Shown: one piece after another, positions 22,857 through 30,086 of the stretch
Layout: each line of letters opens with the position of its first letter
How positions within the stretch are numbered: the first letter of the stretch is position 1
Assembly (NCBI GenBank): GCA_030651035.1
Contig: JAUSCK010000042.1
Coordinates: forward strand, 1 to 51,093
From: Elusimicrobiota bacterium
GTDB lineage: Bacteria; Elusimicrobiota; Elusimicrobia; Elusimicrobiales; UBA9959
Length of the DNA stretch: 51,093 nt
Direction: 5' to 3'
The notes under the pieces: generated by a model
Database searches by the model: none
The model's input: the letters and a program-made list of their open reading frames with translations, nothing else
What the model was told of the DNA's origin: nothing
Position numbers and translations under genes: made by a program

Positions 22857-23395
22857 AAATGCTTTATTATTTCCTTATATATAGCGTCGGGCTCCAGCAG
22901 CCTGCCGGCGCCTTTGTCGCCGCAGGCCTGGTAGCCGGTGCCGGTGCCCAGCATCTTTACGCCCCAGCCGGCAAGTATGCCCGCCGAGCGCCTCGTGGCC
23001 GGGTGGGCCCACATGTTCTGGTTCATGGCCGGGGCTACCAGGTAGGGCTTCGAGAAGTCGAAGGCCAGGAAGACGGTGGAGATATAATCGTCGCCTATCC
23101 CGGCCGCCAGCTTGTTGATAATATTGGCGGTGGCCGGGCAGATGATCGCCAGGTCCAGCCATTTGGTCAGGGCTATATGCTCCAGCGCCGACCTGTCCTC
23201 GAAAGTGTCGACGTAGACCGCGTTATGGGTGAGCCCTTCAAGGGTGGACTTGCCGATGAATTTCAGCGCGTTCGCCGAGCAGACGGTCTTGACGTCGAAT
23301 CCCTCCTGCACCAATTTTGAGACGACATTGCAGGCCTTGTAGCAGGCTATGGAGCCTGTCAGCTGGAAGAGTATCTTGCCTTTAGATTTGGACAT
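22853..23395 (-). CDS. coaC: Phosphopantothenoylcysteine decarboxylase (stand-alone CoaC)
   Basis: A 180-residue FMN-dependent HFCD-family decarboxylase making 4'-phosphopantetheine. The N terminus LFQLTGSIACYKA binds FMN phosphate, the PxMNxxMW substrate motif is APAMNQNMWAHPATRR, and the flap with catalytic Cys is GYQACGDKGAGRL. The active-site His is probably in LEHIALTKW. The usual fused CoaB half is missing and encoded by the next gene. The start at 23395 overlaps the panC end by 14 bases, and the stop overlaps coaB by four bases, so translation is coupled throughout. Confidence 0.95.
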   Translation of the reverse strand: MSKSKGKILFQLTGSIACYKACNVVSKLVQEGFDVKTVCSANALKFIGKSTLEGLTHNAVYVDTFEDRSALEHIALTKWLDLAIICPATANIINKLAAGIGDDYISTVFLAFDFSKPYLVAPAMNQNMWAHPATRRSAGILAGWGVKMLGTGTGYQACGDKGAGRLLEPDAIYKEIIKHL

Positions 23396-24143
23396 TATCG
23401 ATAAGCCTCACTTTACCCAGTTTAGCCGCTGCGAACCTGCGGCCCCACCGCTCTTCAACATATTCCGGCTCGAAGCCCAGCGCGGCCAGCCGCTTTTTAA
23501 TGCCGGCGGGGCGGGCGGGCGACCTGAGCGCCTTATACAGTGCGGGGGCAAGCTTCCTCTCCCCCGGCTCCAGCAGCAGATTGCGCGAGCTCATGGCCAG
23601 CCCGTCCGGCTCCCTCATTATCGGGCAGGGGACTATGCTTGTGCCTGTGAAGAAAGCCTCCGCCATCCCTTTAATTAAATGGTACTGCTGGTAATCTTTT
23701 TCACCGAAGTAGGCCCTGTCGGCGCGGACCAGGTTGAGCAGCTTCAGCACCACGGTCAGCACGCCCTCGAAGTGGCCGGGCCTGTGCGCGCCGCAGAGGA
23801 CTTTGCTGTCGTTGGTCTCGCTAAGCCTGTACCTGTAGCCGTCGGGGTACATATCTCCGGCAGAAGGCAGCAGCAGGAAATCGGTTCTTTCCGCCTCCAG
23901 CTTTTTGATATCTTCAGCCAGCGTGCGGGGATAGCGCTCAAGGTCCCGCGGGTCGTTGAACTGGGCCGGGTTCACAAAAATGCTGGCCACAGCCAGGTCG
24001 TTCTCCCGCTTGGCGCGGCGCAGCAGGGACAGATGGCCCGCATGCAGGGCTCCCATGGTGGGAACGAAGCCGACGGTCTTGCCGGCAAAGAGCAGACTGG
24101 TACGCAGCTTCAGCCACTTCGCTGTTCCTTTAACTGTCACCAT
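23382..24143 (-). CDS. panC: Pantoate-beta-alanine ligase PanC
   Basis: A 253-residue class I tRNA-synthetase-fold ligase making pantothenate from pantoate, beta-alanine and ATP. The HIGH-like motif is in TMGALHAGHLSLLRRAK, the pantoate site is FVNPAQFNDPRDLERYPR, the FFGEKDYQQ motif appears as YFGEKDYQQYHLIK, and the KMSKS-like segment is REPDGLAMSSRN. The start is placed at ATG 24143, with AAGGA upstream (inside panB); a GTG at 24158 would lie at the edge of the palindrome. It is slightly shorter than the usual 280. The start overlaps the panB end by 14 bases, and the stop overlaps coaC by 14 bases. No panD, needed for beta-alanine, is in the window. Confidence 0.95.
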   Translation of the reverse strand: MVTVKGTAKWLKLRTSLLFAGKTVGFVPTMGALHAGHLSLLRRAKRENDLAVASIFVNPAQFNDPRDLERYPRTLAEDIKKLEAERTDFLLLPSAGDMYPDGYRYRLSETNDSKVLCGAHRPGHFEGVLTVVLKLLNLVRADRAYFGEKDYQQYHLIKGMAEAFFTGTSIVPCPIMREPDGLAMSSRNLLLEPGERKLAPALYKALRSPARPAGIKKRLAALGFEPEYVEERWGRRFAAAKLGKVRLIDNVQI

Positions 24144-24966
24144 GTTGATTTCCTTCACCCCGCACTTTGGCCGGTTGTTCGGAAAAAGTGCGGGGTTTCA
24201 TCTCCGGGAATACGGAATTTTTAATTTCGCTGTCAAACTCGTTAAGCGCGCGCACTACCAGTTGGCGGCCGTCCAGGTATTTTTTAACGAAGGAGGGGGG
24301 CTCGCCGTAAAGCCCGAGCATGTCCTGCATAACCAGCACCTGCCCGTCGGTAAATTGTCCCGCGCCTATCCCTATCACCGGTATTCTGAGGGAAGCGGTG
24401 ATGCGCTCCGCAAGCGCCGCAGGCACGCATTCCAGCACCAGGGCGAAGCAGCCAAGCTTCTCCAGCTCCAGCGCCTGGGCGGCCAGCCTTTCAGCCGAGG
24501 CCGGGTCCTTGCCCTGTGCCTTGTAGCCGCCGAATTTATTAATCGACTGCGGGGTCAGACCTAGATGCCCCATCACCGGCATATCGGATTTTATTATATG
24601 CGCGATTATTTTCCCATGTCCTTCAACGCCCTCTACTTTCACGGCTTGCGCCCCTGCCCTGGCCAGCTTCTCCACGGCCCGCATGGCCGGGGCCAGCCCC
24701 TTGCGCATGGACAGGAAAGGCATATCGGCGATCACCAGTTTTTCTTTAACGGCCCTGGAGACGGCCGCGGTGTGCAGCGCCATCATAGCTACGGTGGCCG
24801 CTATGGTGGAGCCGTGGCCGTGCATTACCATGGCCAGGCTGTCGCCGACCAGAACGCAGTCTATGGCCGACTCCGCGGCGAGGACGGCCATGGTGTAGTC
24901 GTAGGCCGTTATCACTGAGATCTTGCGCCCCGGTTTTTTGTATTTATAAAAGTCAGTTATTTTCAT
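24130..24966 (-). CDS. panB: Ketopantoate hydroxymethyltransferase PanB
   Basis: A 278-residue TIM-barrel enzyme transferring a hydroxymethyl group from methylene-tetrahydrofolate to 2-ketoisovalerate. Motifs are ITAYDYTMAVLAAESAIDCVLVGDSLAMVMHGH (the metal-binding Asp is in VGDSL), VKVEGV, MGHLGLTPQS and VIGIGAGQFTDGQVLVMQDMLGL. The start is at ATG 24966, which overlaps the panG stop by 14 bases; a longer frame to 25011 has no ribosome site advantage. The C-terminal tail beyond the barrel is encoded by the palindrome 24157-24196 (PRTFSEQPAKVRG) and reaches into the panC ribosome site. Confidence 0.95.
   Translation of the reverse strand: MKITDFYKYKKPGRKISVITAYDYTMAVLAAESAIDCVLVGDSLAMVMHGHGSTIAATVAMMALHTAAVSRAVKEKLVIADMPFLSMRKGLAPAMRAVEKLARAGAQAVKVEGVEGHGKIIAHIIKSDMPVMGHLGLTPQSINKFGGYKAQGKDPASAERLAAQALELEKLGCFALVLECVPAALAERITASLRIPVIGIGAGQFTDGQVLVMQDMLGLYGEPPSFVKKYLDGRQLVVRALNEFDSEIKNSVFPEMKPRTFSEQPAKVRGEGNQHGDS
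24157..24196. repeat. Coding palindrome, copy 5 (3' end of panB)
   Basis: A perfect 12-bp inverted repeat, arm ACCCCGCACTTT (24157-24168 and 24185-24196), with loop GGCCGGTTGTTCGGAA. It is translated on the minus strand in a third frame (PRTFSEQPAKVRG) as the PanB tail. It ends about 14 bases upstream of the panC ATG, so it could also fold next to that ribosome site. Confidence 0.9.
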
Positions 24967-25642
24967 AAATTTTAGCGAAGGCGGAATATACTCCGGCGAA
25001 AGGGTCGTCACCGAGCGCCCCGATGTCCGACGCGATGGTGGGCGCGTCGCGGCGGGAGAGAGGCCCGCTCAGGGCGCGGCCCGGATCTTTCCTGAAATTG
25101 TCGAGGGAAGCCTGGAAGTAGCGCTGGATCTGTCCGCGCGGTATGCCGAATTTTTTATTCAGGTCCTGCATGGTTTTTTGCCACAGGATAACGGGCAGGT
25201 TCGCGCCGAGCGCGCACAGGGCGTGGTAAAGCGGTCTCCCGCCTTTTTTGATCCTGAAAACCGGGTTGACGAATTCCGGCACCAGCTTCCTCATGGAGAC
25301 GCCGCGGTCCAGCGCGAACGGCAGGCGGCGGTACTCTTTGAGCGAGAGCGGCCTGGCGCAGAGCGGCATGAAGGGATGCATGGCGAAAGCGCCCTTTATC
25401 CCAAGGCTGCCGGAAAAATGTATGAGGGTTTTACCTTTCAGGAAAGGGTTAGCGGAAATGAACGGAGCGATAGCGCCGTCATTTATAAGGATGAAAACCG
25501 TAGAGCAGCCGCCGAGCACCGCTTTGGGCGCGAGCCCGGAACTTCTGCGCCAAAGTTTAAATGGGACTTTAAGAAGCCTGAAATAGGCCTGGAGGTGCCT
25601 GGATGCCCGGCCGCTGCCGGCTATACCGTAATATCTTTTCAT
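24953..25642 (-). CDS. panG: Rossmann/DUF2520 protein, probable PanG-type ketopantoate reductase
   Basis: A 229-residue protein with an N-terminal dinucleotide-binding start, YYGIAGSGRASRHL (GxGxxx with the pattern of NADP enzymes), then VFILINDGAIAPF, and a C-terminal helical DUF2520-like domain with SLDNFRKDPGRALSGPLSRRDAPTI. DUF2520 proteins sit beside panBC in several bacteria, and the Francisella PanG reductase, which replaces PanE, is to my recollection of this type. Ketopantoate reduction is the only step between PanB and PanC, and no panE or ilvC is seen here. The assignment is strong by context and moderate by sequence. The start is ATG 25642; a probable promoter lies 40 bases upstream. 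The stop overlaps panB by 14 bases. Confidence 0.75.
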   Translation of the reverse strand: MKRYYGIAGSGRASRHLQAYFRLLKVPFKLWRRSSGLAPKAVLGGCSTVFILINDGAIAPFISANPFLKGKTLIHFSGSLGIKGAFAMHPFMPLCARPLSLKEYRRLPFALDRGVSMRKLVPEFVNPVFRIKKGGRPLYHALCALGANLPVILWQKTMQDLNKKFGIPRGQIQRYFQASLDNFRKDPGRALSGPLSRRDAPTIASDIGALGDDPFAGVYSAFAKIYENN

Positions 25643-25683
25643 AACGTGGGTACCTGTCCGCAAGGGATCAAGTCCGCAAAAAT

Positions 25684-25708
25684 ATTATACCAAAAGCCGG
25701 CTATTGTT
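25684..25708 (-). promoter_or_regulatory. Probable promoter of the pan/coa operon
   Basis: On the minus strand TATAAT occupies 25689-25684. A weak -35 (TTGAAG or an overlapping GAAGAA, spacing 17-19) lies in the end of the upstream gene. The expected start near 25677 leaves about 35 bases of leader before panG. The -35 is not convincing. Confidence 0.45.
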
Positions 25709-27119
25709 CTTCAAACGCATCAACCGTATAAGTGTAAAGCTCGACTGTTTTGTCTTTCCAGGCGTCGGCGGAGAGCCCCGCTTTCTCAAGGCAAAGCGAG
25801 GAAAGAAAATCTTCTTTCTTTTTAAAGTGCTCCCAGACCTGCGGCAGGTAAGTGCCCGACCGGCGGCCGCTTTTAACGTAAACCCCGTGCACACCCGCCT
25901 TCACCGCTTCAGCGCCTTTGACAAGCTCCAGCGGAGAAAGGACCGAGATCTCTATTTTGATCTTCTTCAGCTCGGCCTCGGAGACCCGCTCGAACCTGGG
26001 GTCCTCGAAAGCCGCGGCCCCGGCGTAGGAGGCTGCCATGTCGGCAAGCGCGGTGCGCGGCTCAAGGCTGCCTATGCAGCCGCGCAGGCTGCCGCCCAGC
26101 GTAAGCGTGACGAAGATGGCGGCTGGCTGGTTAAATTCCGGCCTGGGGCTTAAAGGCTGTACCGGGATCTTGCCGGTTTTCAGGCAGGCGCCGATGCTGC
26201 TGCGCGCCAGGGCGAGCAGCTCGCTCTTCATGGCTGGCGATAATTCAAGCGCGCCGGCGGGCTTCGGCGAGACTTCGGTGAAATATCCCGCGCCGTAGCC
26301 GACCACGGCGCTGTCGTCGCCCGAGACCTTCCCCGAATGTGTATAAAGGCCCAGTTCAAAATCGTTGCAGCCAAGCTCGAGGGCGGCGGCGGCGCCGGCC
26401 GTCATGGCGGCCTGGCCGCAGGCGGTAGTATCAAGGTACTGCGAAGCTTTTGAAAGCAGCAGTGCGTTGGCCAGGTCGAAGTAGCCGGGGCTTGAATTGC
26501 GCATGGCCTGGCGCAGGGCCAGCAGCACGGAGCGGTCCGAAATCTCGGCTATTTTTCCCGGCGGGTAGTGTGACAGGTCGGAAGAAACACAGAACAGCGC
26601 CTTGCGCCCTCTCATGGCGCGGCCAATGGCGCGGCCGGCTTCTTCAAGCAGGGCGGCGTCAGTTGAATTAAACAGGAGGGGGACTATTTTAACGGCGCTC
26701 CCCTTAATGACCTGCAGGAAAGGCAGCTGGACTTCCACGGCATGCTCGGCCTCGTGCGCGCGGGGCAGGTTCTCGAATAGTTTTTTCTCCTTGAGGAGTT
26801 CGGCGCAGAAGGCGGAATCTATCTCGACCGCTCCGAGCGGGGTTTCGAAGGAGCCCTCGGCAAGCAGTGCCCCTTTCGCAAGGGACATAGTGTGGCCGGC
26901 GGCCATTATCACAAGCGTGTCAAAATGGAGATTTTTAAGCGGGGCGAAGGCGGCGCCGGCCGCGGCCCCGGAGAAAGCGTAGCCGGCGTGGGGGGACAGG
27001 AAGCCCGCCACGCGCCCGGCGGGAAGCACCCCGGGTTTAACAAAACCTGAAACCTCCGCGCGCAGTTCTTCAGGCCGCGCCTCATAAAAGCGCCCTGCAA
27101 CAGCTGGTTTTCTTATCAT
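25701..27119 (-). CDS. Fused AmmeMemoRadiSam system protein B-A (MEMO1-AMMECR1)
   Basis: A 472-residue fusion. Residues about 1-275 are the MEMO/ygiD-like domain (RKPAVAGRFYEARPEEL; FLSPHAGYAFSGAAAG; SSDLSHYPP; DTTACGQAAM), related to class III extradiol dioxygenases. Residues about 285-472 are the AMMECR1 domain, with LGGSLRGCIGSLEPRTAL as its hallmark, then AAFEDPRFERVSEAEL and LPQVWEH. These families co-occur with a radical SAM protein in the predicted AmmeMemoRadiSam system, whose reaction is unknown. No such radical SAM partner gene is adjacent. GGGGAGGG precedes ATG 27119. It lies upstream of the pan/coa operon on the same strand; the 58-base gap with its own -10 suggests separate or additional transcription. 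Confidence 0.93.
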   Translation of the reverse strand: MIRKPAVAGRFYEARPEELRAEVSGFVKPGVLPAGRVAGFLSPHAGYAFSGAAAGAAFAPLKNLHFDTLVIMAAGHTMSLAKGALLAEGSFETPLGAVEIDSAFCAELLKEKKLFENLPRAHEAEHAVEVQLPFLQVIKGSAVKIVPLLFNSTDAALLEEAGRAIGRAMRGRKALFCVSSDLSHYPPGKIAEISDRSVLLALRQAMRNSSPGYFDLANALLLSKASQYLDTTACGQAAMTAGAAAALELGCNDFELGLYTHSGKVSGDDSAVVGYGAGYFTEVSPKPAGALELSPAMKSELLALARSSIGACLKTGKIPVQPLSPRPEFNQPAAIFVTLTLGGSLRGCIGSLEPRTALADMAASYAGAAAFEDPRFERVSEAELKKIKIEISVLSPLELVKGAEAVKAGVHGVYVKSGRRSGTYLPQVWEHFKKKEDFLSSLCLEKAGLSADAWKDKTVELYTYTVDAFEEQ

Positions 27120-27145
27120 ATTAGCCCTCCCCGGCAATTATACAT

Positions 27146-27174
27146 TTGTTTTATCGCCCCGAAAAAACTAAAAT
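27146..27174 (+). promoter_or_regulatory. tRNA-His promoter
   Basis: TTGTTT (27146-27151), a 17-base spacer and TAAAAT (27169-27174), eleven bases before the tRNA. It is divergent from the B-A fusion gene. Confidence 0.6.
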
Positions 27175-27185
27175 AGAGCTACACG

Positions 27186-27261
27186 GTGGTTGTAGCTCAG
27201 TGGTTAGAGCGCTCGGCTGTGGCCCGAGAGGTCGGGGGTTCAAGTCCCCTCAGCCACCCCA
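27186..27261 (+). tRNA. tRNA-His (anticodon GUG)
   Basis: The extra G-1 (27186) faces discriminator C (27258), the identity element of tRNA-His. The acceptor is GTGGTTG/CAGCCAC, the anticodon loop CTGTGGC gives GTG, and the T arm is GGGGG-TTCAAGT-CCCCT. CCA (27259-27261) is encoded, unlike in tRNA-Arg at 20033. The tRNA forms the left border of the low-GC island. Confidence 0.97.
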
Positions 27262-27292
27262 AAATTTAAAAAACGCCTTTTCTCCCGTTAGT

Positions 27293-27312
27293 GGCCCGAT
27301 AAAGAAGGCTTC
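27293..27312 (+). repeat. 20-bp direct repeat, left copy (island border)
   Basis: GGCCCGATAAAGAAGGCTTC is identical to 37143-37162. It begins 31 bases after the tRNA-His CCA. Both copies are followed within 9 bases by a CGCC/GGCG-type terminator hairpin. Confidence 0.85.
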
Positions 27313-27320
27313 AGCGACAG

Positions 27321-27344
27321 AACGCGCCGTCCGGCGCGTTTTTT
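27321..27344 (+). terminator. Rho-independent terminator after tRNA-His
   Basis: AACGCGCC and GGCGCGTT form an 8-bp stem with loop GTCC, followed by a run of T. Confidence 0.85.
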
Positions 27345-27465
27345 GTTTACTTGCATTTGCCAGAATGTAGCACTATTTGTATTATTAGTTTGGCGTAATG
27401 CACAGCAAAATAATGTACTTCATTATGCTTTGTGGCGTCAGGTTAGGGGAGCCGCGATTTCTTAT

Positions 27466-28395
27466 ATGCAAACAGCCTTCTGGGGGATTGCCTTCTCTTT
27501 ATTATTGCCCTTTAGTGTGCACGCCGCCTCGACACGGAACTTATATCTCGTCTTGATAACGCGTATGGGAACAGTTGAGAACCAGTTCTGTGCGGAACTC
27601 ATATCAGATAATGGGAGGTATCTGCTTAAAAGTGAGGCGCATAAGGACATAATATTAATCCCGGAAACACCCGGGGCAATCCTTTCATCTGGAAAATATT
27701 CAGTTACATTGGAACATCAGAACCTTAAAACCAGCACGCTACAGGTGACCGCGACCATACACGGCGACAGCATAAAACTACTCAGTAAGACCCCCGTGGA
27801 CATTCTATTGGTGCAGCAGAACTGCCTAGGGGAAACGCCAATGTCCAACGCATGGAATTCGCCTTTTAGCGGCAATAACGATTCTAACGCTAAAGCTTTT
27901 CTGCGACGCATCGTAGGCAAATTTGCGGATTTCCGGACTGGCGGGGGGGATGACGGGCATAGACACGCCGGAATAGACCTCAGGGGCGGATTCGGCAAAG
28001 AAGTATACCCCATTAATGACGGCAGGGTGCTAGCCGCCTCATTCAAAGATCTATCCGGTGGGGTAGTAATAGAACATCTCCTCCCTGACGGGAGCAGATT
28101 ATATTCAAAATATGTCCATATACAGGACATTTCCGTGAAGGCAGGGGAACAGGTTACGCCCCATACCAGGCTAGGCAGGCTTTTTGACAAAGCCTCGTTC
28201 AAAAAAAGCCGATACACGCACAACCACTTACATTTGGAAATCCGGAAAGATTACGAGGATAAAGGCACCGACAGCTCATATAGAGAAACTCGCAAAGATT
28301 TGGAAAGGCATTGCTTAGACCCTGAAAAATTCCTTGGGGCACTACTCACTAAGAAACTTGCGCATACGGAACAAGGCCCCGGCGTAAGTAACTGA
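27466..28395 (+). CDS. Secreted M23-family (LytM) peptidase
   Basis: A 309-residue exported zinc endopeptidase that would cut peptidoglycan crosslinks. The signal peptide is MQTAFWGIAFSLLLPFSVHA, with cleavage near Ala20. The C-terminal LytM domain (about 145-270) keeps both metal motifs, HAGIDL (HxxxD) and NHLHLEI (HxH), plus YSKYVHI. The N-terminal beta-rich region (about 22-140) is unassigned. ATG 27466 is chosen because the signal peptide starts there; AGGGGAG lies about 14 bases upstream. It is the first gene of the island, and codon use is visibly more AT-rich than in the pan/coa genes. The next gene begins two bases after its stop. Confidence 0.85.
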   Translation: MQTAFWGIAFSLLLPFSVHAASTRNLYLVLITRMGTVENQFCAELISDNGRYLLKSEAHKDIILIPETPGAILSSGKYSVTLEHQNLKTSTLQVTATIHGDSIKLLSKTPVDILLVQQNCLGETPMSNAWNSPFSGNNDSNAKAFLRRIVGKFADFRTGGGDDGHRHAGIDLRGGFGKEVYPINDGRVLAASFKDLSGGVVIEHLLPDGSRLYSKYVHIQDISVKAGEQVTPHTRLGRLFDKASFKKSRYTHNHLHLEIRKDYEDKGTDSSYRETRKDLERHCLDPEKFLGALLTKKLAHTEQGPGVSN

Positions 28396-28397
28396 GA

Positions 28398-30086
28398 ATG
28401 AATTTTATCCTTCCATTCATGCTATCTGGTATCATTCTCGCTTTCAGCGGGGTCTTCTACCAGGCGTATTATATCCCCAAACTCCTGGTTCTTTTTATCG
28501 GCAGCCTTGCTTCAGCCGGCATTCTACTTCAGCAAGAGGAACTCCGCCTACCTGCACGCAGCACGGTTCTTTTCCTGGCTGGTTATTTATTAATGTTGGC
28601 CAGCATGGCCGGGTTCTCCGGAGAACCGCGACACGCTTACATACAATTACTATATGCCATCTGCGGTTGCGCGATGTATCTGGTCACAATTAACGCTAGT
28701 GATTGCCAGAAAACAACCGCACTTAAGTTCGCCTGTGGAATTGCACTAATACAGTGTTGTTTAACAACACTCCAGTCTGTCAATGCAGTGTCATTCCTGC
28801 CAAGCGTCCTGATCCCGGTAGAAGGCCGCCTAACCGGAACCGTCGGCAACCCGGAATTTCTTGCCACACTGCTAGGGGTGTCGATACTCATCGTTTTTCA
28901 TTTACGGGATAAATCCAAAAGCGAAAAAGTCCAGATATGGCTTGCCGCGGGGGCTGCGGCGCTTTTCTTCGGAATACTTGCCATTGGGAGCAAGGGAACA
29001 TTCCTTTACCTGGCTCTTTATGGCGTATGGCGTTTTAAACGCAGCTTTAAACTGATTGCCGCCGGAGCAATGACTTTTGTCCTTCTGATGTTACTGTTCT
29101 CTCCGGCATCGGTGTTGGGCCGTGTATTTCTTTGGTTGACCAGCCTACGCATGTTCATTATGAATCCTGTCACAGGAGTAGGCCTTGGGCAGTTCGAGAA
29201 CAATTACTTGCAAACCGTACACGGGTTCTTCTCATCTATGCCGGCTGTAGCGGGATATTTTGGAAGTTATACAAGTCTTACGCAGGATGCGCACAATATC
29301 TTCCTTCAGCAGGCAGCGGAACTGGGCCTGCCGGGGCTAGGCTTCTCGCTGCTATTCTCCATCTTTGTATTTAGACGCGCCCAAGCCTTAGGGGGACATC
29401 TTGGCGCTGCCTTGTTCCTATTGCTGTATAAGAGCATGTATACAGTAATGCTCAACTCTCCGACCAGCCTGCTGTTGCTGACGCTGCTCTTGGGCTTCTC
29501 CGAAAACCTAGGGCGTCTTAGATCCATAAAAGTCAAACCGATATGGACTACAGTTTTAATACCTGCTTTCTCAGCCCTAATTCTTGCCGGAACACACCTT
29601 TGCATAGCCGACTATCACTATCAGCGCGGACTCAAAGCCGTAATGATGGGTAATAGCGCCACCGCGAAAAAAGATTTTGTAGCTGCCATCGAAATAGACC
29701 CGGAAAGAGCCGATTTGTACTTGGCGTTAGCATATCTCGACTTTCTTGCCGGAAATACCGACGAGATGAGCTTGCGTATACAACAGGCACTTAAGCGTGG
29801 AAAGAGCATGGACACATACAAGATATCCGCGCACATGTTCTTTTATAGCCGCATTTACGGCAATGCAGAGAGAATATACCGTTACATACTCTTTCTTTTT
29901 CCTGAGCATCTTACATCTATGGCAAAACTCTCGGTTATCGCCATTGGAAAGGGCGATTACACACAGGCCGTATCGCTAGCAGAAAAGATTCTCGCATTAA
30001 AGCCCAGAAGGCCCAATGCTTCGGATATCAGGAACGCGCAGATCGCAAGCGAGATAGTACACAAATACGCCGGAGGTATAAAATGA
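28398..30086 (+). CDS. O-antigen ligase-like membrane protein with C-terminal TPR
   Basis: A 562-residue polytopic protein with about 10-12 hydrophobic segments in residues 1-400 and the Wzy_C/O-antigen-ligase signature region: MNPVTGVGLGQFENNYL and DAHNIFLQQAAELGLPGLG, the latter with the conserved His. Residues about 410-560 form TPR-like helical repeats (ATAKKDFVAAIEIDPERADLYLALAYLDF). Proteins with this layout ligate or polymerise surface glycans or attach glycans to proteins (PglL-type ligases also belong here). The substrate is unknown. It is cotranscribed with the M23 peptidase upstream, and its stop overlaps the next start by four bases. Confidence 0.85.
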   Translation: MNFILPFMLSGIILAFSGVFYQAYYIPKLLVLFIGSLASAGILLQQEELRLPARSTVLFLAGYLLMLASMAGFSGEPRHAYIQLLYAICGCAMYLVTINASDCQKTTALKFACGIALIQCCLTTLQSVNAVSFLPSVLIPVEGRLTGTVGNPEFLATLLGVSILIVFHLRDKSKSEKVQIWLAAGAAALFFGILAIGSKGTFLYLALYGVWRFKRSFKLIAAGAMTFVLLMLLFSPASVLGRVFLWLTSLRMFIMNPVTGVGLGQFENNYLQTVHGFFSSMPAVAGYFGSYTSLTQDAHNIFLQQAAELGLPGLGFSLLFSIFVFRRAQALGGHLGAALFLLLYKSMYTVMLNSPTSLLLLTLLLGFSENLGRLRSIKVKPIWTTVLIPAFSALILAGTHLCIADYHYQRGLKAVMMGNSATAKKDFVAAIEIDPERADLYLALAYLDFLAGNTDEMSLRIQQALKRGKSMDTYKISAHMFFYSRIYGNAERIYRYILFLFPEHLTSMAKLSVIAIGKGDYTQAVSLAEKILALKPRRPNASDIRNAQIASEIVHKYAGGIK

